Shown here piece after piece: positions 33,900 through 44,463 of a DNA stretch of 64,000 nt (the first letter of the stretch is position 1; each line of letters opens with the position of its first letter). Both the position numbers and the translations under genes were made by a program. Source of the DNA: Isoetes taiwanensis (taxonomy: Eukaryota > Streptophyta > Lycopodiopsida > Isoetales > Isoetaceae); NCBI GenBank assembly GCA_021234155.1, contig JAJEKV010000140.1:310001-374000 (forward strand), given 5' to 3'. The notes under the pieces are model-generated. The model was not told where the DNA came from, ran no database searches, and worked only from the letters and a program-made list of their open reading frames with translations.

Positions 33900-35340
33900 A
33901 TAAACTCGGGTATTGCTTCTCCAAGTCTTGCTTCAATACCCATGTCGCATCTTCCACTGCAAGTGCTTCCACTTAACCAAATACCGGAGGAACTCGAGAC
34001 CTCCTAGTCTTCTTGAATGACTTATCAAGAAGCAATTCGTGCACTATTTCTACTTGCTCCTCCGGCCATTTCCAACAAGGTTGGAGTATCCAAAACCTCC
34101 TCGTGGTTAGGATTGTGCCTTTTTAATAAACTTACGTGGAAGACCTTGTGCACCTTGAGATGGGCTGGAAGATCCAACTTGTAGGCTTGAGAGCCCACTC
34201 TCCCAAAATCTTGAACGGACCAGCCCACCTAGGGGCAAGCTTCTTGCAGCCCCAAACCGCAGCTTGGCTTGTTTCACCTTTATCTTCAACCAGACGCTAT
34301 CGCCGCCCTTGAATTCTCTTTTACGGGCCCCGTGCTTGTCGGCTACACTCTTCTCCGACTTCTTGCTGCCAATAAATAACCCCTTACTTCTTCCACTAGC
34401 CGCCGCATATCCCCTAACATCTCGGCCGATACTTCTACCTTGGACACGTGGATTGTGCCGTATCCGGGTTAAGCACCGGTACCCGTAATTTACCATGAAA
34501 GGAGACATCCGAGATGACTCCCCGCTGGCATCGCTGGCGAATTCCACCAAGTGGATGTACTCATCCCACTTGACCGCTTGTTCCACACATAGCTTCAAGC
34601 ATGTCTTCAATGATCCGATTCGGCCCTCTCTCCGTCCGCCCCATCTGCTTGGGGATGATATGCCGTGCTCATGGAGAGCTTCGTCTCTAATGGTGCTCAA
34701 GAGGTCCCGCCGTAAGGCACTCATAAACTTGGAATCCCTATCGATATTATCTCCCGAGGCATGCCATGGAGTCTGAAAATCTCCCTTACAAATAACTTGG
34801 CAAGATCTAATGCGGTGTCGGTAGTCTTGCAAGGCACAAAATGTGCCATCTTAGATAACTTATCTACGACAACCATCAATGCATCCTTGCCTCAAGAGTT
34901 CTAGGAGACCTCGTGATGAAATCCATGCTTATGACCTCCCACTTTGCATTTGGCACCCCAATGGCTCAAGAGCACTGAATCCGGTTGCTCCGCTTTGGTC
35001 TCGCGACATAACCGCAATCCCGAATATATGCAGCTATCTCCTCTTCATTCCTGGCCGAAGTAGCTACTTGAATCTTGAAATAGGTCTTCATGAAGCCATC
35101 ATGCCCTCGCTATTGGGTCATTATGTGTGTCATGAAGAATTAGCTTCCTTACCCCTCGATGATTCTGGGCACACACAACTTATGCTTGTGGTACAACAAA
35201 GTTGCCTTCCTTCTTATAATGCTTGAAGGCTTCCCGCCCTTATCTGTTCCGCTTCCTTGGAAAGGCTTTCCCATACCTCCTTGAAGTCCACATCTGTTGG
35301 CAAGGACTCCTCAATCTTCTTGCCAAACTCACTCGAAGAG
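33900..35340 (-). pseudogene. Element 1 integrase with C-terminal chromodomain
   Basis: From right to left, the zinc-binding region and core appear as PNAKWEVISMDFITRSPRT (first catalytic Asp), then the frame at 34107-34832 with [15 protein letters not shown] (second Asp) and WDEYIHLVEFA plus SPFMVNYGY. The integrase C-terminal barrel gives YKLDLPAHLKVHKVFHVSLL (34025-34228). Beyond it, to about 33900, LLLDKSFKKTRRSRVPPVFG and DATWVLKQDLEKQYP resemble the chromodomain beta strands and C-terminal helix. Chromodomains of chromoviruses bind methylated histone H3 tails and guide integration. Several frameshifts break the reading. Confidence 0.87.
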
Positions 35341-35479
35341 TGGAAATCGTGATTACAATGCGCCCTTGTCTGAAATGGTCTCCTGAGAGGGGCATCCGCT
35401 ACAACATTAAGCTTACCAGCTTATATATAATATCAAAATCATACTCCTCAGGAATTCCATCCACCTCCTTTGTCTTAAG

Positions 35480-36700
35480 TTGAGGAGTGGTCTGGGTGAA
35501 AGATACCTAAGGCTCGTGATCGTATCCAACCTGAAACTTCCTTCCCAAGCAGATAATGCCTCCATATCCTCAATGCCCCGACAATGGCTAGCAGCCCCAT
35601 CATGGGTTGGGTAGCGTTGTTCGGGCGCCGCTCATCTTCTTCGAAGTCGTAGGCGACTACCCTTCCTTCTTGCATCAAGACCGCCCTGTTGCTATCTTGC
35701 TTGCATCCGTTGCTACCAACTTATCTTTACTGGATCCGGAGAACAAGCACCGGTGTCGTTGTTAGGGCCTCTTTAAGCTTCTCAAAAGAAGCTTGACTTT
35801 CTAACCAATGGCTAGTCCAATCCTTAATCTTCTTGGCCTTAGTGAGGTCCCGGCAAGGGGGACGCCACTTAGCAAAGTCCTTGACGAACTTTCTCAGAAT
35901 ATCCCGCCAACCCGAAAAGCTTTTACTTCGCCACATTCCTTGAGCTGGCCAATCAACTATTGCCTCAATCTTAGATGGATCTCGTGGAGATTCCCCTGAT
36001 GTTACTACATGCCCCAAGTACTCTACTCGGCCTGTTGCAAAGTGGCACTTAGAGAGCTTCCCATACAACCGATGACGCCTCAACTTCTCCAACACTTTCC
36101 CGAGATGCTTTGTGAATGCTCCTCAAGGGACTTGTCAGAGATTAGGATGTCGTCGAAGAAGACAATAACAAACTCATCCAAGAAGTCTCAAAGATGTCGC
36201 TCATGAGGCGATAAACGCTGGCGGAGCATTCGATAGTCCAAAGGGCATTATCAGAATTCAAAGTGACCATACCGCTCTCAAGCGGTCTTATGGATATCCT
36301 CTTCTTTTTATTCTTATCTGATGGTATCCTGACCTCAAATCAATTTTAGAGAATACCTTTGCTCCTTGTAACCGGGTCCATTAGATCATCTCGCCTTTGG
36401 CAATGCATACTTGTTCTTTATCGCCTGCTTATTAAGTCGGGCGATAGTCTATGCACATTCTTAAGCTCCCATCCTTCTTCTTCACAAAAGAGTATAGGTG
36501 TTCCGAAAGGAGACACACTTGCTCTTATAAATCCAAGCTCGAGCAATTCCTCAAGTCGCTTTTGAGCTCAATCAATTCGGGTGCTCATTCTATATGGCTT
36601 TTACCGTAGGCTTCAGATCCTGAGCCAATGTGATCTCACATTCCACACCCCTATATAGGGTAAATAACGCCGATTTCATCCGAAATACATCCTTGAACTC
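35480..36700 (-). pseudogene. Element 1 reverse transcriptase and RNase H
   Basis: The palm motif FVIVFFDDILISDKS lies at about 36130-36175 (minus), the Gypsy FVDD-type box with both Asp present. It is followed by the frame at 35727-36095 with LEKLRRHRLYGKLSKCHF and VEYLGHVVTS, the thumb and connection. The frame at 35475-35678 covers part of RNase H (EGRVVAYDFEE, LLAIVGALRIWRHYLLG). The fingers upstream to about 36700 are spread over frames. This enzyme would copy the element RNA. Indels rather than missing motifs are the main damage. Confidence 0.9.
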
Positions 36701-36929
36701 TGAAATAAGCCTTGCTATCCGCCTGGGCAACCGATTTCCTTTGGTTCACTTCCATCCCGCTTGCTCGGCTCAACCGATTCCATCCTCAAGATGTAATCCA
36801 CCTTATTCTTTTCTATACTCTTCCTTAGTCGCTTCAAAGAAATACACCGCATAGGAGAATCTAGCTTCTTACCTTTCACTATCAACTTGTCGCCGCCCGT
36901 GCCGTCCATGGTGACTTCATTCCTGGCCG

Positions 36930-37200
36930 CAATCAATCATGGCTTTGGTCGGCTTCAAAAATTCCATCCCCACTATCGGATCATATCTTCCGATATCCAT
37001 GACTTCGCCCCCATCGCCACTTAGCCCCACTAAGGTCTATGTCAAAGGTGATCCTCCTTCCCTTAGTGTGCCGAATGGCACCTCATTTGCCATAGCTACC
37101 GGCCTTGGCTTAGACTTCAATACCTTGTTCTTCATTAGAGCAGCCAATCTAGGAGATGCAAAATTATGAGAGCTACCTGTATCTATGAGGACTACATAAG
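36930..37200 (-). pseudogene. Element 1 aspartic protease
   Basis: The minus strand gives YVVLIDTGSSHNFASPRL with the DTGS active site at about 37180, then GEVMDIGRYDPIVGMEFL with the downstream G-M/I-x-F/W-L phrase typical of Gypsy proteases. The protease would process gag-pol. Confidence 0.88.
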
Positions 37201-37389
37201 GATTACTATCTATGATCCCGCCCCGCAGCCGATGACAGCTTGACGATTCTCTATATCACCTGCCTCAATGTTTGCACATATGTGGCACTCACCATCTATG
37301 AAGTCCCGGCCTCCCGGCTGGTCGCCGCCCCGTCCCGCTTCGCTGGGGGAGTCCCAATCCAAGAGTTCTCGCCAAGGCCGACCGCATGA

Positions 37390-38653
37390 CTTAATGGACA
37401 ATCGTGTTCTGCGGCCCCCGGCCGGAAGCACCTGAAACATAACTTTTTCTCAATGCATTCCCCGCCTCTTTCCTTCGGCAGAACCGCCTAGGAGACGCTT
37501 TAAGAGCGCCGCCCCCGATGCATTCTCCGGGCTTACTGGTCCCCAAAAGCTTTGCTCGACCCTTACCTTGCCGCTGCTCGACTGATGGTGTAGCCGCTGA
37601 TTGCTTACCCCCGAGATATTGTCCCCGAGCACGCCTCGAACTCTTACCCCGAAGGTTGATCGCTTCTCTGAGTTGCCGGTGCCTCTTCTAAACTTATAGC
37701 TTTATCTTCGGCCATAAGAATCGACCTTGGGTTGATTGCTCTAACAAGCCTCTTGATATTGCTGTTCAACCCCTCAATGTAAGTATCCACGGCTTGCCTC
37801 TCTCGAGACTCCGTGAACATGCAGCCGAGCCTCATAAATTCTTTCGGTATACTTAGCCACCGATAAGCTACCCCGATTCAACCTCAGAAAACTCATTGAC
37901 TGCCTACTAGTATGAGACCTTGGCACGTAGTGCTTAATGAAAAGCCTTGTCAAGGTCTTAAACCCGCAATTGTTCCTCTTCAGCCTTGTTGGATTTAGCA
38001 TATCCCTTCCACCGATCCTTGCCGTCCAATAAGGTTAGTCAGAGCAACTTTCCCTATGTCCTTGTCTTTCATACCGTATGAGTTGCCAAATTCTTCCATT
38101 TCATCAAGCCATGCTTCAGCCTCCATGCCCGATCTGCCTTTTCCTCGAAACCGGCCGAGCTTCCTTTGTCTTCCATACATTGCTCATAGCACTATCCACC
38201 TTTTTCTCGATAGTCACCGCCTTTTCTTGCTCTTTTTTTCCTTGCTTTTTAGGTGTGCCCGACCGACCGCTTGAGCTAGAGAGCCTCCCTCACCGAAGAG
38301 CTATCCGATGAGCCGGAGCTAGATGATGATGGACTCCCCGGTTCTCCTCTTCCTTCTCCTATCCCCGACGCTCCCTCGTTGCCCTCCCCTTCCTCGGCCG
38401 AGGGACTTCACCACCACCCTAAAAACAAGGTGGAGGTGGAGGACCATCTTCCCCGTGCATTCATGAGAGGTGTCGCCAGCTTGATGAGGTGTTGCATCTG
38501 GTTCCTCATCTCGCACCAACCTTGCGCTTGACGCCTCTCGTGACATATCCCGCTCAACGCCTCTTCTGTTTCTCTCGCCAAACAAGTTCCTTGGTACCCA
38601 ATTATGGTCGGTCGGCCGATCTTGAGATCCTGCACTTGAGTTCCTTGCTGCAA
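37390..38653 (-). pseudogene. Element 1 gag
   Basis: The minus-strand frame at 37995-38180 has EAWLDEMEEFGNSYGMKD, the start of the retrotransposon gag domain. The frame at 37774-38001 continues with LTRLFIKHYVPRSH and LRLNRGSLSVAKYTERIYEA, and the frame at 37644-37835 with QAVDTYIEGLNSNIKRLV. A zinc-knuckle remnant (CFRCFRPGAAEHDC) lies near 37400-37440. The N-terminal frame at 38408-38653 reads TQVQDLKIGRPTIIG. The protein forms the particle and packages RNA. Frame changes separate the blocks. Confidence 0.85.
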
Positions 38654-38879
38654 GGATTGATCATCAATACATTTTATTTGGGTTAGATGTTGATCAATTT
38701 TACTTGCAATTGAATTATCTTTAGTTATAAGAAATCATACAAAGCCTTACATTGACAAAACAGTTAATAGTCATTAATACATAAGGATTACATGATAAGG
38801 TAGATATATCTTAGCACAATGGGTACAAGAAATACTTAGCACAAAACTTAAGAAAATTTTACAACTATTCAATGGCCTC
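38654..38879. other. AT-rich spacer between ORF2 and gag
   Basis: About 225 bp of AT-rich sequence, unlike the GC-rich coding on both sides. It could hold an intron, a promoter for gag or the ORF2 3' end. I cannot decide between these. Confidence 0.35.
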
Positions 38880-40407
38880 CCGAAAGCCTGAAGAAGTTCT
38901 TGACATCCCTGAATCGGAGGCCTTTGCCGAGGTTGCGCAAGATGTTCCTCGTCGATCTTCCTTCAAGTGCTTTCGCCATCTCCTGGGTTCGGAGTTCGTG
39001 TGTCATTGTTTGCTACCACCGAAAGTGTTGCATCCCTAAGGTGCCCTCTCGCAAAAATCGAGGCAATGGAGCGCCGACCGCCTGCTGAAAAGAATGATGT
39101 GATCGGCATGGGCGATATCTTCGAAAAGCTGCCCGGCCCGGAAAGTGCTATGAGAAGTGCCACGGATTCTTCCCCTTGGGCTGAACTCCTTGTGGAAGAC
39201 TATCATTTGCCCTTGGCCGAGGGTCGGAAGATAGTAGCTGGCGTCGCGGCCTTCCCCTCGCCTCGACGATCCAAAGGTTCTTCCTCCGAAGCCGCTTCAC
39301 CGTAGGCATCAACCGCCATCGGTCTTCATGATCCCTCCACATGCTTGGTTGCATTGTCCGTTGATGCCGCCGGACCCTTCCCTCATGCTCCTGCTCGAAC
39401 GGGTCGGCTTGAGCTTGGGCCCTTCCCTGGTTTTGTAGAGTGTGCTCAGATCTGCTTGGAACTCCTCCTCTCGAGATGATAGGTTCCCGGCCGGCGATAG
39501 ATCTCCCTTATTCTGCGATAGGTCGCTATGTCCGACATTGTCTCCCCAAAGATAAGAGTGTCTCTCCGCCAGCCCCTTTGGGATCTCTCCCGGTATGAGT
39601 AGTCGATGAGGTCTCAAGGCTCTTCCCGTGTGCTATCATGCCCAAGAGCTCATCGATTCAAGACCCCGCTCTCGACAAGTGGGACAAGTTGAGGATGTCA
39701 TTTGCAAAATGTACTCCTCCCCGTCGATGACTATCGGTGACAGAGCCGTGATGCCGACCGGTGGGTCGGTGAAGTCGTTCTCACGCCGCCGCCATGCCTC
39801 GAACGCATACCTCCGCGCATTCTTGTTGCCTCCCCGCTCTCCCATTCGGGTTCTGCTCCCCTAGCCGCCGTAGTCTTCATGGATCTCAGAGATGGTGCCC
39901 CCATGTCGCCGTGCCATAGTATTCGTGAGGGCGAGAGGACTCTATATTCGTGGATTTGATCCCGGGCTCTACTGGCATCAAGTGGCCTTAAGTCTAAGGG
40001 GTCGAACAGAGGGTTCCCTACTTTGTTGATTGACTTATAGTGCATGAAGAGGGCAAGGGTCGCCTGAGCCGAAAGGTACCTATGCCTATTATGTCCGCAG
40101 TCATGTAATCGGGCATGGTCCTAGTCCTATCCCATAGTCGCTTCTTGCCTTTGGATCCCGCCAACTCTCGACCTAAGGCTTGGGTAAGTGTCTCAAGGGA
40201 AACCCAATTCCCTCCCCTAGGAGGCGCCTAACTTCCCAAGGCAGACCTCGCCGGTCATATTGGCACATAATGTCCGTAGTAGGGGTGTTCTAGTCAAAGT
40301 TGCATGAAGATCAAACAAGTGATCAAACACGTAGAAGGCTTGATCTACCGGAAGCCGATGGATATGGTCGGCAAAGATTGTACCATCTCTCAAAGTTGCC
40401 GGGCCAT
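38880..40407 (-). pseudogene. Element 1 ORF2, unrecognised protein shared with element 2
   Basis: Starting at the minus-strand ATG at 40405-40407, frames give DGTIFADHIHRL, LCANMTGEVCLGKLGA, LETLTQALGREL, TMPDYMTADIIGIG, TLALFMHYKSINKVGNPLF and DLRPLDASRARD, then VGITALSPIVIDGEEYILQM. Element 2 ORF2 has matching phrases in the same order: DGT near the start, PYYM, ALAIFLSHRAENPMGG, MEVDPIAAS and LPLLLDGRIAVI. No known family is recognised. A TATA box lies about 110 bp upstream. At least three frame changes occur. The C-terminal limit near 38880 is uncertain. Confidence 0.6.
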
Positions 40408-40510
40408 TGAGCAGAAAGGGTGTAGAAAATGGCTTGCAAAGATCGCTGAGGATCGTAAAATCGCCTAAGGGGTCGGGAGCGCTCAGAGGGAAAAAAATGG
40501 CAAATGGGGC

Positions 40511-40521
40511 CTATTTTTATA
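40511..40521 (-). promoter_or_regulatory. TATA box upstream of element 1 ORF2
   Basis: The minus strand reads TATAAAAATAG about 110 bp before the ORF2 ATG. Element 2 has TATAAATAG in the same relative position. Confidence 0.6.
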
Positions 40522-40710
40522 GACTATGGGTGACCCTGGTTCGTGGCAAAAGGTGCCTACCCAAGACGACCTTGGTTCTATGGCTCGGTCATCCAAATGA
40601 ACTACCATGAAGTGCAAACTTAAGCAAAACAAAGCAAGAAACACTACATGGCAATTTGTTGGATCAAATTTGGCTAATTTGGCTCAAAGATGGGCTGACC
40701 CGGGTGAATC

Positions 40711-40966
40711 ACTACGGATGGCCTCCTCGCCGTCAGCGACGCAGACGCTGCTTGGCTTTGCCTCACCCTGGGTTGGTCTGCTTTGGGCCAATTTTTGGTC
40801 AATTTAGGGAATTTGAAGATGCTAACATGGCTAAATGGGCCGATTCTAACCTAACTAGCAACTTATTTTGAGCAAACCCACACCAAAAAGCATGTTTTTG
40901 GGGGTAGGCGGTGAATCACAAACGCCACCACTGGCCGGGGACGCTAGAGGCCATTGGCGCGGTCTC
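40711..40966 (-). repeat. Pair of GC-rich inverted repeats upstream of element 1 ORF2
   Basis: Two imperfect hairpins at about 40711-40775 and 40900-40966 are spaced about 190 bp apart. The second pairs GGTGAATCACAAACGCCACC with a matching arm that includes CGCCAATGGCC and GGTGAGACC on the opposite side. The first pairs GGGTGA with TCACCC at its ends. Spacing and position match the hairpin pair before ORF2 of element 2, although the sequences have diverged. Confidence 0.5.
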
Positions 40967-41207
40967 ACCCTCACTGGCCCAATTTTTGCATTTTGATGAT
41001 TTTTTGCCAAAATTTTGTTGTAGTCATGATTTCTAGGGTGTTTCTAGAAATGCTATGAAGAATTCTACCACAATTGGGTTCTATTTCCTACATTTCAAGC
41101 ATAGAACATTTTTCTAATTTATGAGGGGGAAAATAACTTTTATATTAATAAGAAACATAGTTACATGAAAATTTTAATTCTTCTACAAAATTTACAAAAT
41201 TTGAGGC

Positions 41208-42270
41208 CTAGGGCCTCTCCCCGCGGATTCTCCGCTAAGTGGATGTCCTTCTAAGCATGAGGGTTACCCGCTTAGCATGGATAGCGCAGAGGTTTCCTCC
41301 TCGAAGAGCCGCACCAGCTCGCCGGCGCCTCTTGCGTGGCCCGGGTCATTAGAGGGGTAACCCTATAATCGGTCCTAATCGCCGCAAAACCTCTCTAAGG
41401 AGACGCCGGGCGCTTTTATCGAGAGATTCGTGCACATCCGAAAGTGCCGAATCTCCCTAAACACCCGGGCGTGTGCTATTCGGCCGTGGTGAACCCTCTT
41501 GGGTTTTTCCCGTCCTCGGTGGGGTGGCTTGGGCTGGTTCTTCTTCGCCTGCCACCCACCACGACGCACCTACTCCTCTGCGGGCAATACCACTCATTGT
41601 ACCTCGTCCAACGGCAGAGGTACTCCTATATCACCACCATCTTCGCCAAGCTTCAGCGGTCCTGGCTGGAGGCGTGCCTCCTACATGCAGCTTCTTCACC
41701 ACCTTGGGTGGTTCAGAAGCCACTTGGGGTAGGGTGGCCCTAGCGTCGGGGTCTGCTGCCCCTCCTCCTCCCTCGTCATCCCGCCCTCTGCTCCTCTTCC
41801 TCTGTTGAGGCTGTCGATAAGCCGATGGTCGTGAGGCCCATCGTTCCTCTTCTTGTCAGTAAGCTCTTGCTCCCTCAGCTCCCTCTCTCTCCTTTTCTTC
41901 CTAGGCCCTCTCCTCCAAACCCACTCTGCTACTTTTCCTTTCCCTTCTTTTTTTTGGGCCTTGAGGGCCCGCTTCCTCCCTGTTTCTTTGCACTGCTCCT
42001 CCACCTCTTGTTCCACCTCGGTTGTCAGTGGCCCCAAAGTGGCCTTGACTGGGTCCTCACATACTGTAGAAGCCGGGAAGCTTCTTTGACTCTCCTGCGC
42101 ATCATGGAAGGAGGCTTCATTGCTGCCGCCGCCGCTGGTGGGGAAGCTCCTTCCCCTTTCTTGGGTCTGAGGTGCTCCCGATCTTCTTCACATGTCGCCT
42201 CACTGCCTCAAGCCATGGAGAGGGTAGGTCTTGTTCCAGGCTTCCTCAGGGTTTGCTTGGTGCGTGCCAT
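41208..42270 (-). pseudogene. Element 1 histone H3-like gene
   Basis: The ATG at 42270 (minus) opens MARTKQTLRKPGTRPTLSM, matching the histone H3 tail at A1-T6, R8 and K9. A stop follows at codon 21; reading continues in other frames through a Lys/Arg/Glu-rich linker (41696-42037, with EEQCKETGRKRALKAQKKE). The frame at 41375-41569 gives KPKRVHHGR and FREIRHFRMCTNLSIKAP, the H3 alphaN region. Then come QEAP, LVRLFEEE, LCAIHAKRVTLM near 41265 and KDIHLA, close matches to the H3 alpha2, loop 2 and alpha3 signatures, and a RIRGE-type end with TAG at 41208-41210. H3 pairs with H4 in nucleosomes. It lies between PBS and ORF2. Frames shift at least four times. Confidence 0.87.
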
Positions 42271-42356
42271 ATCTTATGGTTCTAAAAATGGGTGATGAAG
42301 GGCCGAGCAAGAGAGAGTTGGAGGTGAAGGGTTGGAGAGAGAAAATGAGGTGTCGA

Positions 42357-42364
42357 TATTTAAA
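42357..42364 (-). promoter_or_regulatory. TATA-like box upstream of the element 1 H3-like gene
   Basis: The minus strand has TTTTTAAATAT about 90 bp before the ATG, followed by a CT-rich leader (TTTCTCTCTCC) like a plant Y patch. Confidence 0.45.
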
Positions 42365-42827
42365 AAGGAGGGTCCCCGGGAATATTCTCCTACCATAATT
42401 ACCCCTATTTATTAGCCCCCTTATTAATTACAAGATATTTAATAATTATTTAACTATTAATGTATATATTAACCTATATTAATTGATATTATCTTTAAAT
42501 TTTCGAATTTTCCTAATGGTTCAAGTGCAATTTATGAATTTGTTTATTTTTCAATTGGGTCTCCGACACATGATTCTTCGAATTCCATTTTAGGTGAAAT
42601 TTGATGCATGCATAATTTTCACTCCAAATTTACTAGAAGATGAATTTGACTCACTCAACTTTCGTCTAACACTTAACCTAAGTCCTGCCCCACTACCTAG
42701 GAGAAAAAAAAAAAATTTCCCCCTTTTTCGCTTTGATGGTGGAAATGTTTATTTCACACCCCTATAGGCCCTGTTAGACTACTTCATGGTTATGGTCGCT
42801 GCTAGTTCTTGGTCAACCAAGAACATC

Positions 42828-42839
42828 GCCTCGATACCA
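42828..42839 (-). other. Element 1 primer binding site
   Basis: The minus strand reads TGGTATCGAGGC one base inside the 5' LTR, close to the initiator tRNA-Met complement TGGTATCAGAGC apart from a lost A and a shifted base. Confidence 0.8.
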
Positions 42840-42840
42840 T

Positions 42841-44458
42841 TGTGACGCCCCTCGCTAAACGCGTCGCCCCTACCGCATTACTCGGCAGAAATCCCCATCC
42901 GCTCAACAACCGCATGGGCCCTTCGTCTCACCCCCGCACTCGAGGTGACTCCTAGTGAAGGGAACACGGCGGTGTCTTTCCCCTTTCCCCTATGGGCTCC
43001 TATAACAAATGAAGCGATAACACGCCGTAACTAGCATCAACATATACAAATACTACCTCAAGGGTAGTGCATCACTCATAATCCAAGGCAAAGATGATAA
43101 TCACGAACCATAAAACATGAGAGCTCCTACCCCGCCTGCACTCGTAAGGAGGATGACCGACCGCTAGGGCCTCAAGATAGAGCGCACCGAGTCATGGCAA
43201 TGGCGCAGGGCCGGCATAGAACAATGGCTAGGGTTGACCACTCCATCCGCCCCTCCCCCCATACATACTTTGCAGATGGGCTAGATCGTGCTCGACAGAC
43301 TCTAGCCTTCCTGGATACGCAACCCCATGGCATCACCCATCTGACTACTCCAGTTGCATCTCCCCGGGTCCGATGAGGCAGAAGGGTTGCATCTCCCTTC
43401 CCAGATCTAGAGGTGCCGCGCGCTAGAGAATCGTGGGCGACACACCATTGCACTGCCGGGAACCCCAAAACGAGAGCCAAGCCAACACTTGCAGCTCGAG
43501 AGGCGTGGCAACACCATTGCCCCAGAGGTGTCGGACCCATGCTCGCCCACACCTAAGTGACCCACCATAAGCCTAGCCCACTATGGGATCCCCCGGCTCC
43601 CCCACTCTACGGGGGATCCTCCCTCCACTTTCCCTCTAGCCCCAAGTTATAGGGTGCTGAGTCATATCATAGCCTCAATAGCCCCGTGGGCTCCTATGCA
43701 CAGCCGCAACTAATAGGAACTAAGGGGTCTACTCTAGGAGCACACTACATATGGCTCTAGGTCTCTACCCCCTTCCCAATACAAGAGGAGCAAACATGAT
43801 CAACCATCATCACATAATCATCACATCATGAAAATAATCATAAGAATAACATCTTAACCTAATCATACAAATCTAACTAATAGTTAGGGTTCCTTGATTA
43901 GGGTTCAAGATGTTGAATATGGGTTCTAGGATGGCTCTACTCTAGATACAAAATACTAGCATATCCGAATGCTAATTCCCGGATGAGCTATCACAACCAC
44001 TATCCTACATACCGCCTCCTCCCGCTCTCCCTCCAGATCCGGTGTGCCTCCATGGTCTCCCCACTCACGAGATGCCGCCCTACTCCAAGAACGAGTCTAC
44101 CCTCGCCGGGCCGCCGCACCAGCCTATGCCACAAGAACGCATGTTCAAAACGGGTTTCGAACGGTAGGTGAGTCTCCGGGTGCTAGGGCCGGAAAGAGGT
44201 CTAGGGTTAGGGTTTATGCCTATATGAGTTAGGTCCACCTAGGATGCCACGGCACCAATCGGTGAGTCCCGTGGCGGCGGCCCCAATAGGTTAAGGCCAC
44301 GTGGATAATGGCTTAACCTATGGTTGGCTAAGTTATGAGAATAACTTAGCCATGCCCCTAGTGCCACAATCTATGGTATACAAGGCTATGAAGATAGACT
44401 TGTATGGTGACGGATCCGTGAATATACGTATTTATGGCGATATTCCCCGACCGTCACA
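42841..44458 (-). repeat. Element 1 5' LTR
   Basis: 1618 bp, partner of 31341-32976. Plus-strand ends are TGTGACGCCCC and CCGTCACA. It carries the family core at about 43230-43273. Confidence 0.95.
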
Positions 44459-44463
44459 TTCTT

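Larger units (their letters stand above)
31341..44458 (-). mobile_element. Element 1: chromovirus (Ty3/Gypsy) carrying an H3-like gene
   Basis: A 13118 bp element lies on the minus strand with LTRs at 42841-44458 (5') and 31341-32976 (3'). TTCTT flanks it at 31336-31340 and 44459-44463. The LTR ends are TGTGACG and CGTCACA in element orientation. From the 5' LTR the order is PBS, H3-like gene, ORF2, gag, protease, RT, RNase H, integrase with chromodomain, PPT. A gag-pol order with integrase last plus a chromodomain defines a plant chromovirus. Insertion into LINE-C is recent enough that the 5 bp duplication is perfect. Most frames carry small indels. Confidence 0.95.

Noticed and set aside
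38967-39305. A plus-strand gene inside element 1
   Set aside because: It opposes ORF2 of element 1 and matches nothing; it is a shadow frame in GC-rich DNA.
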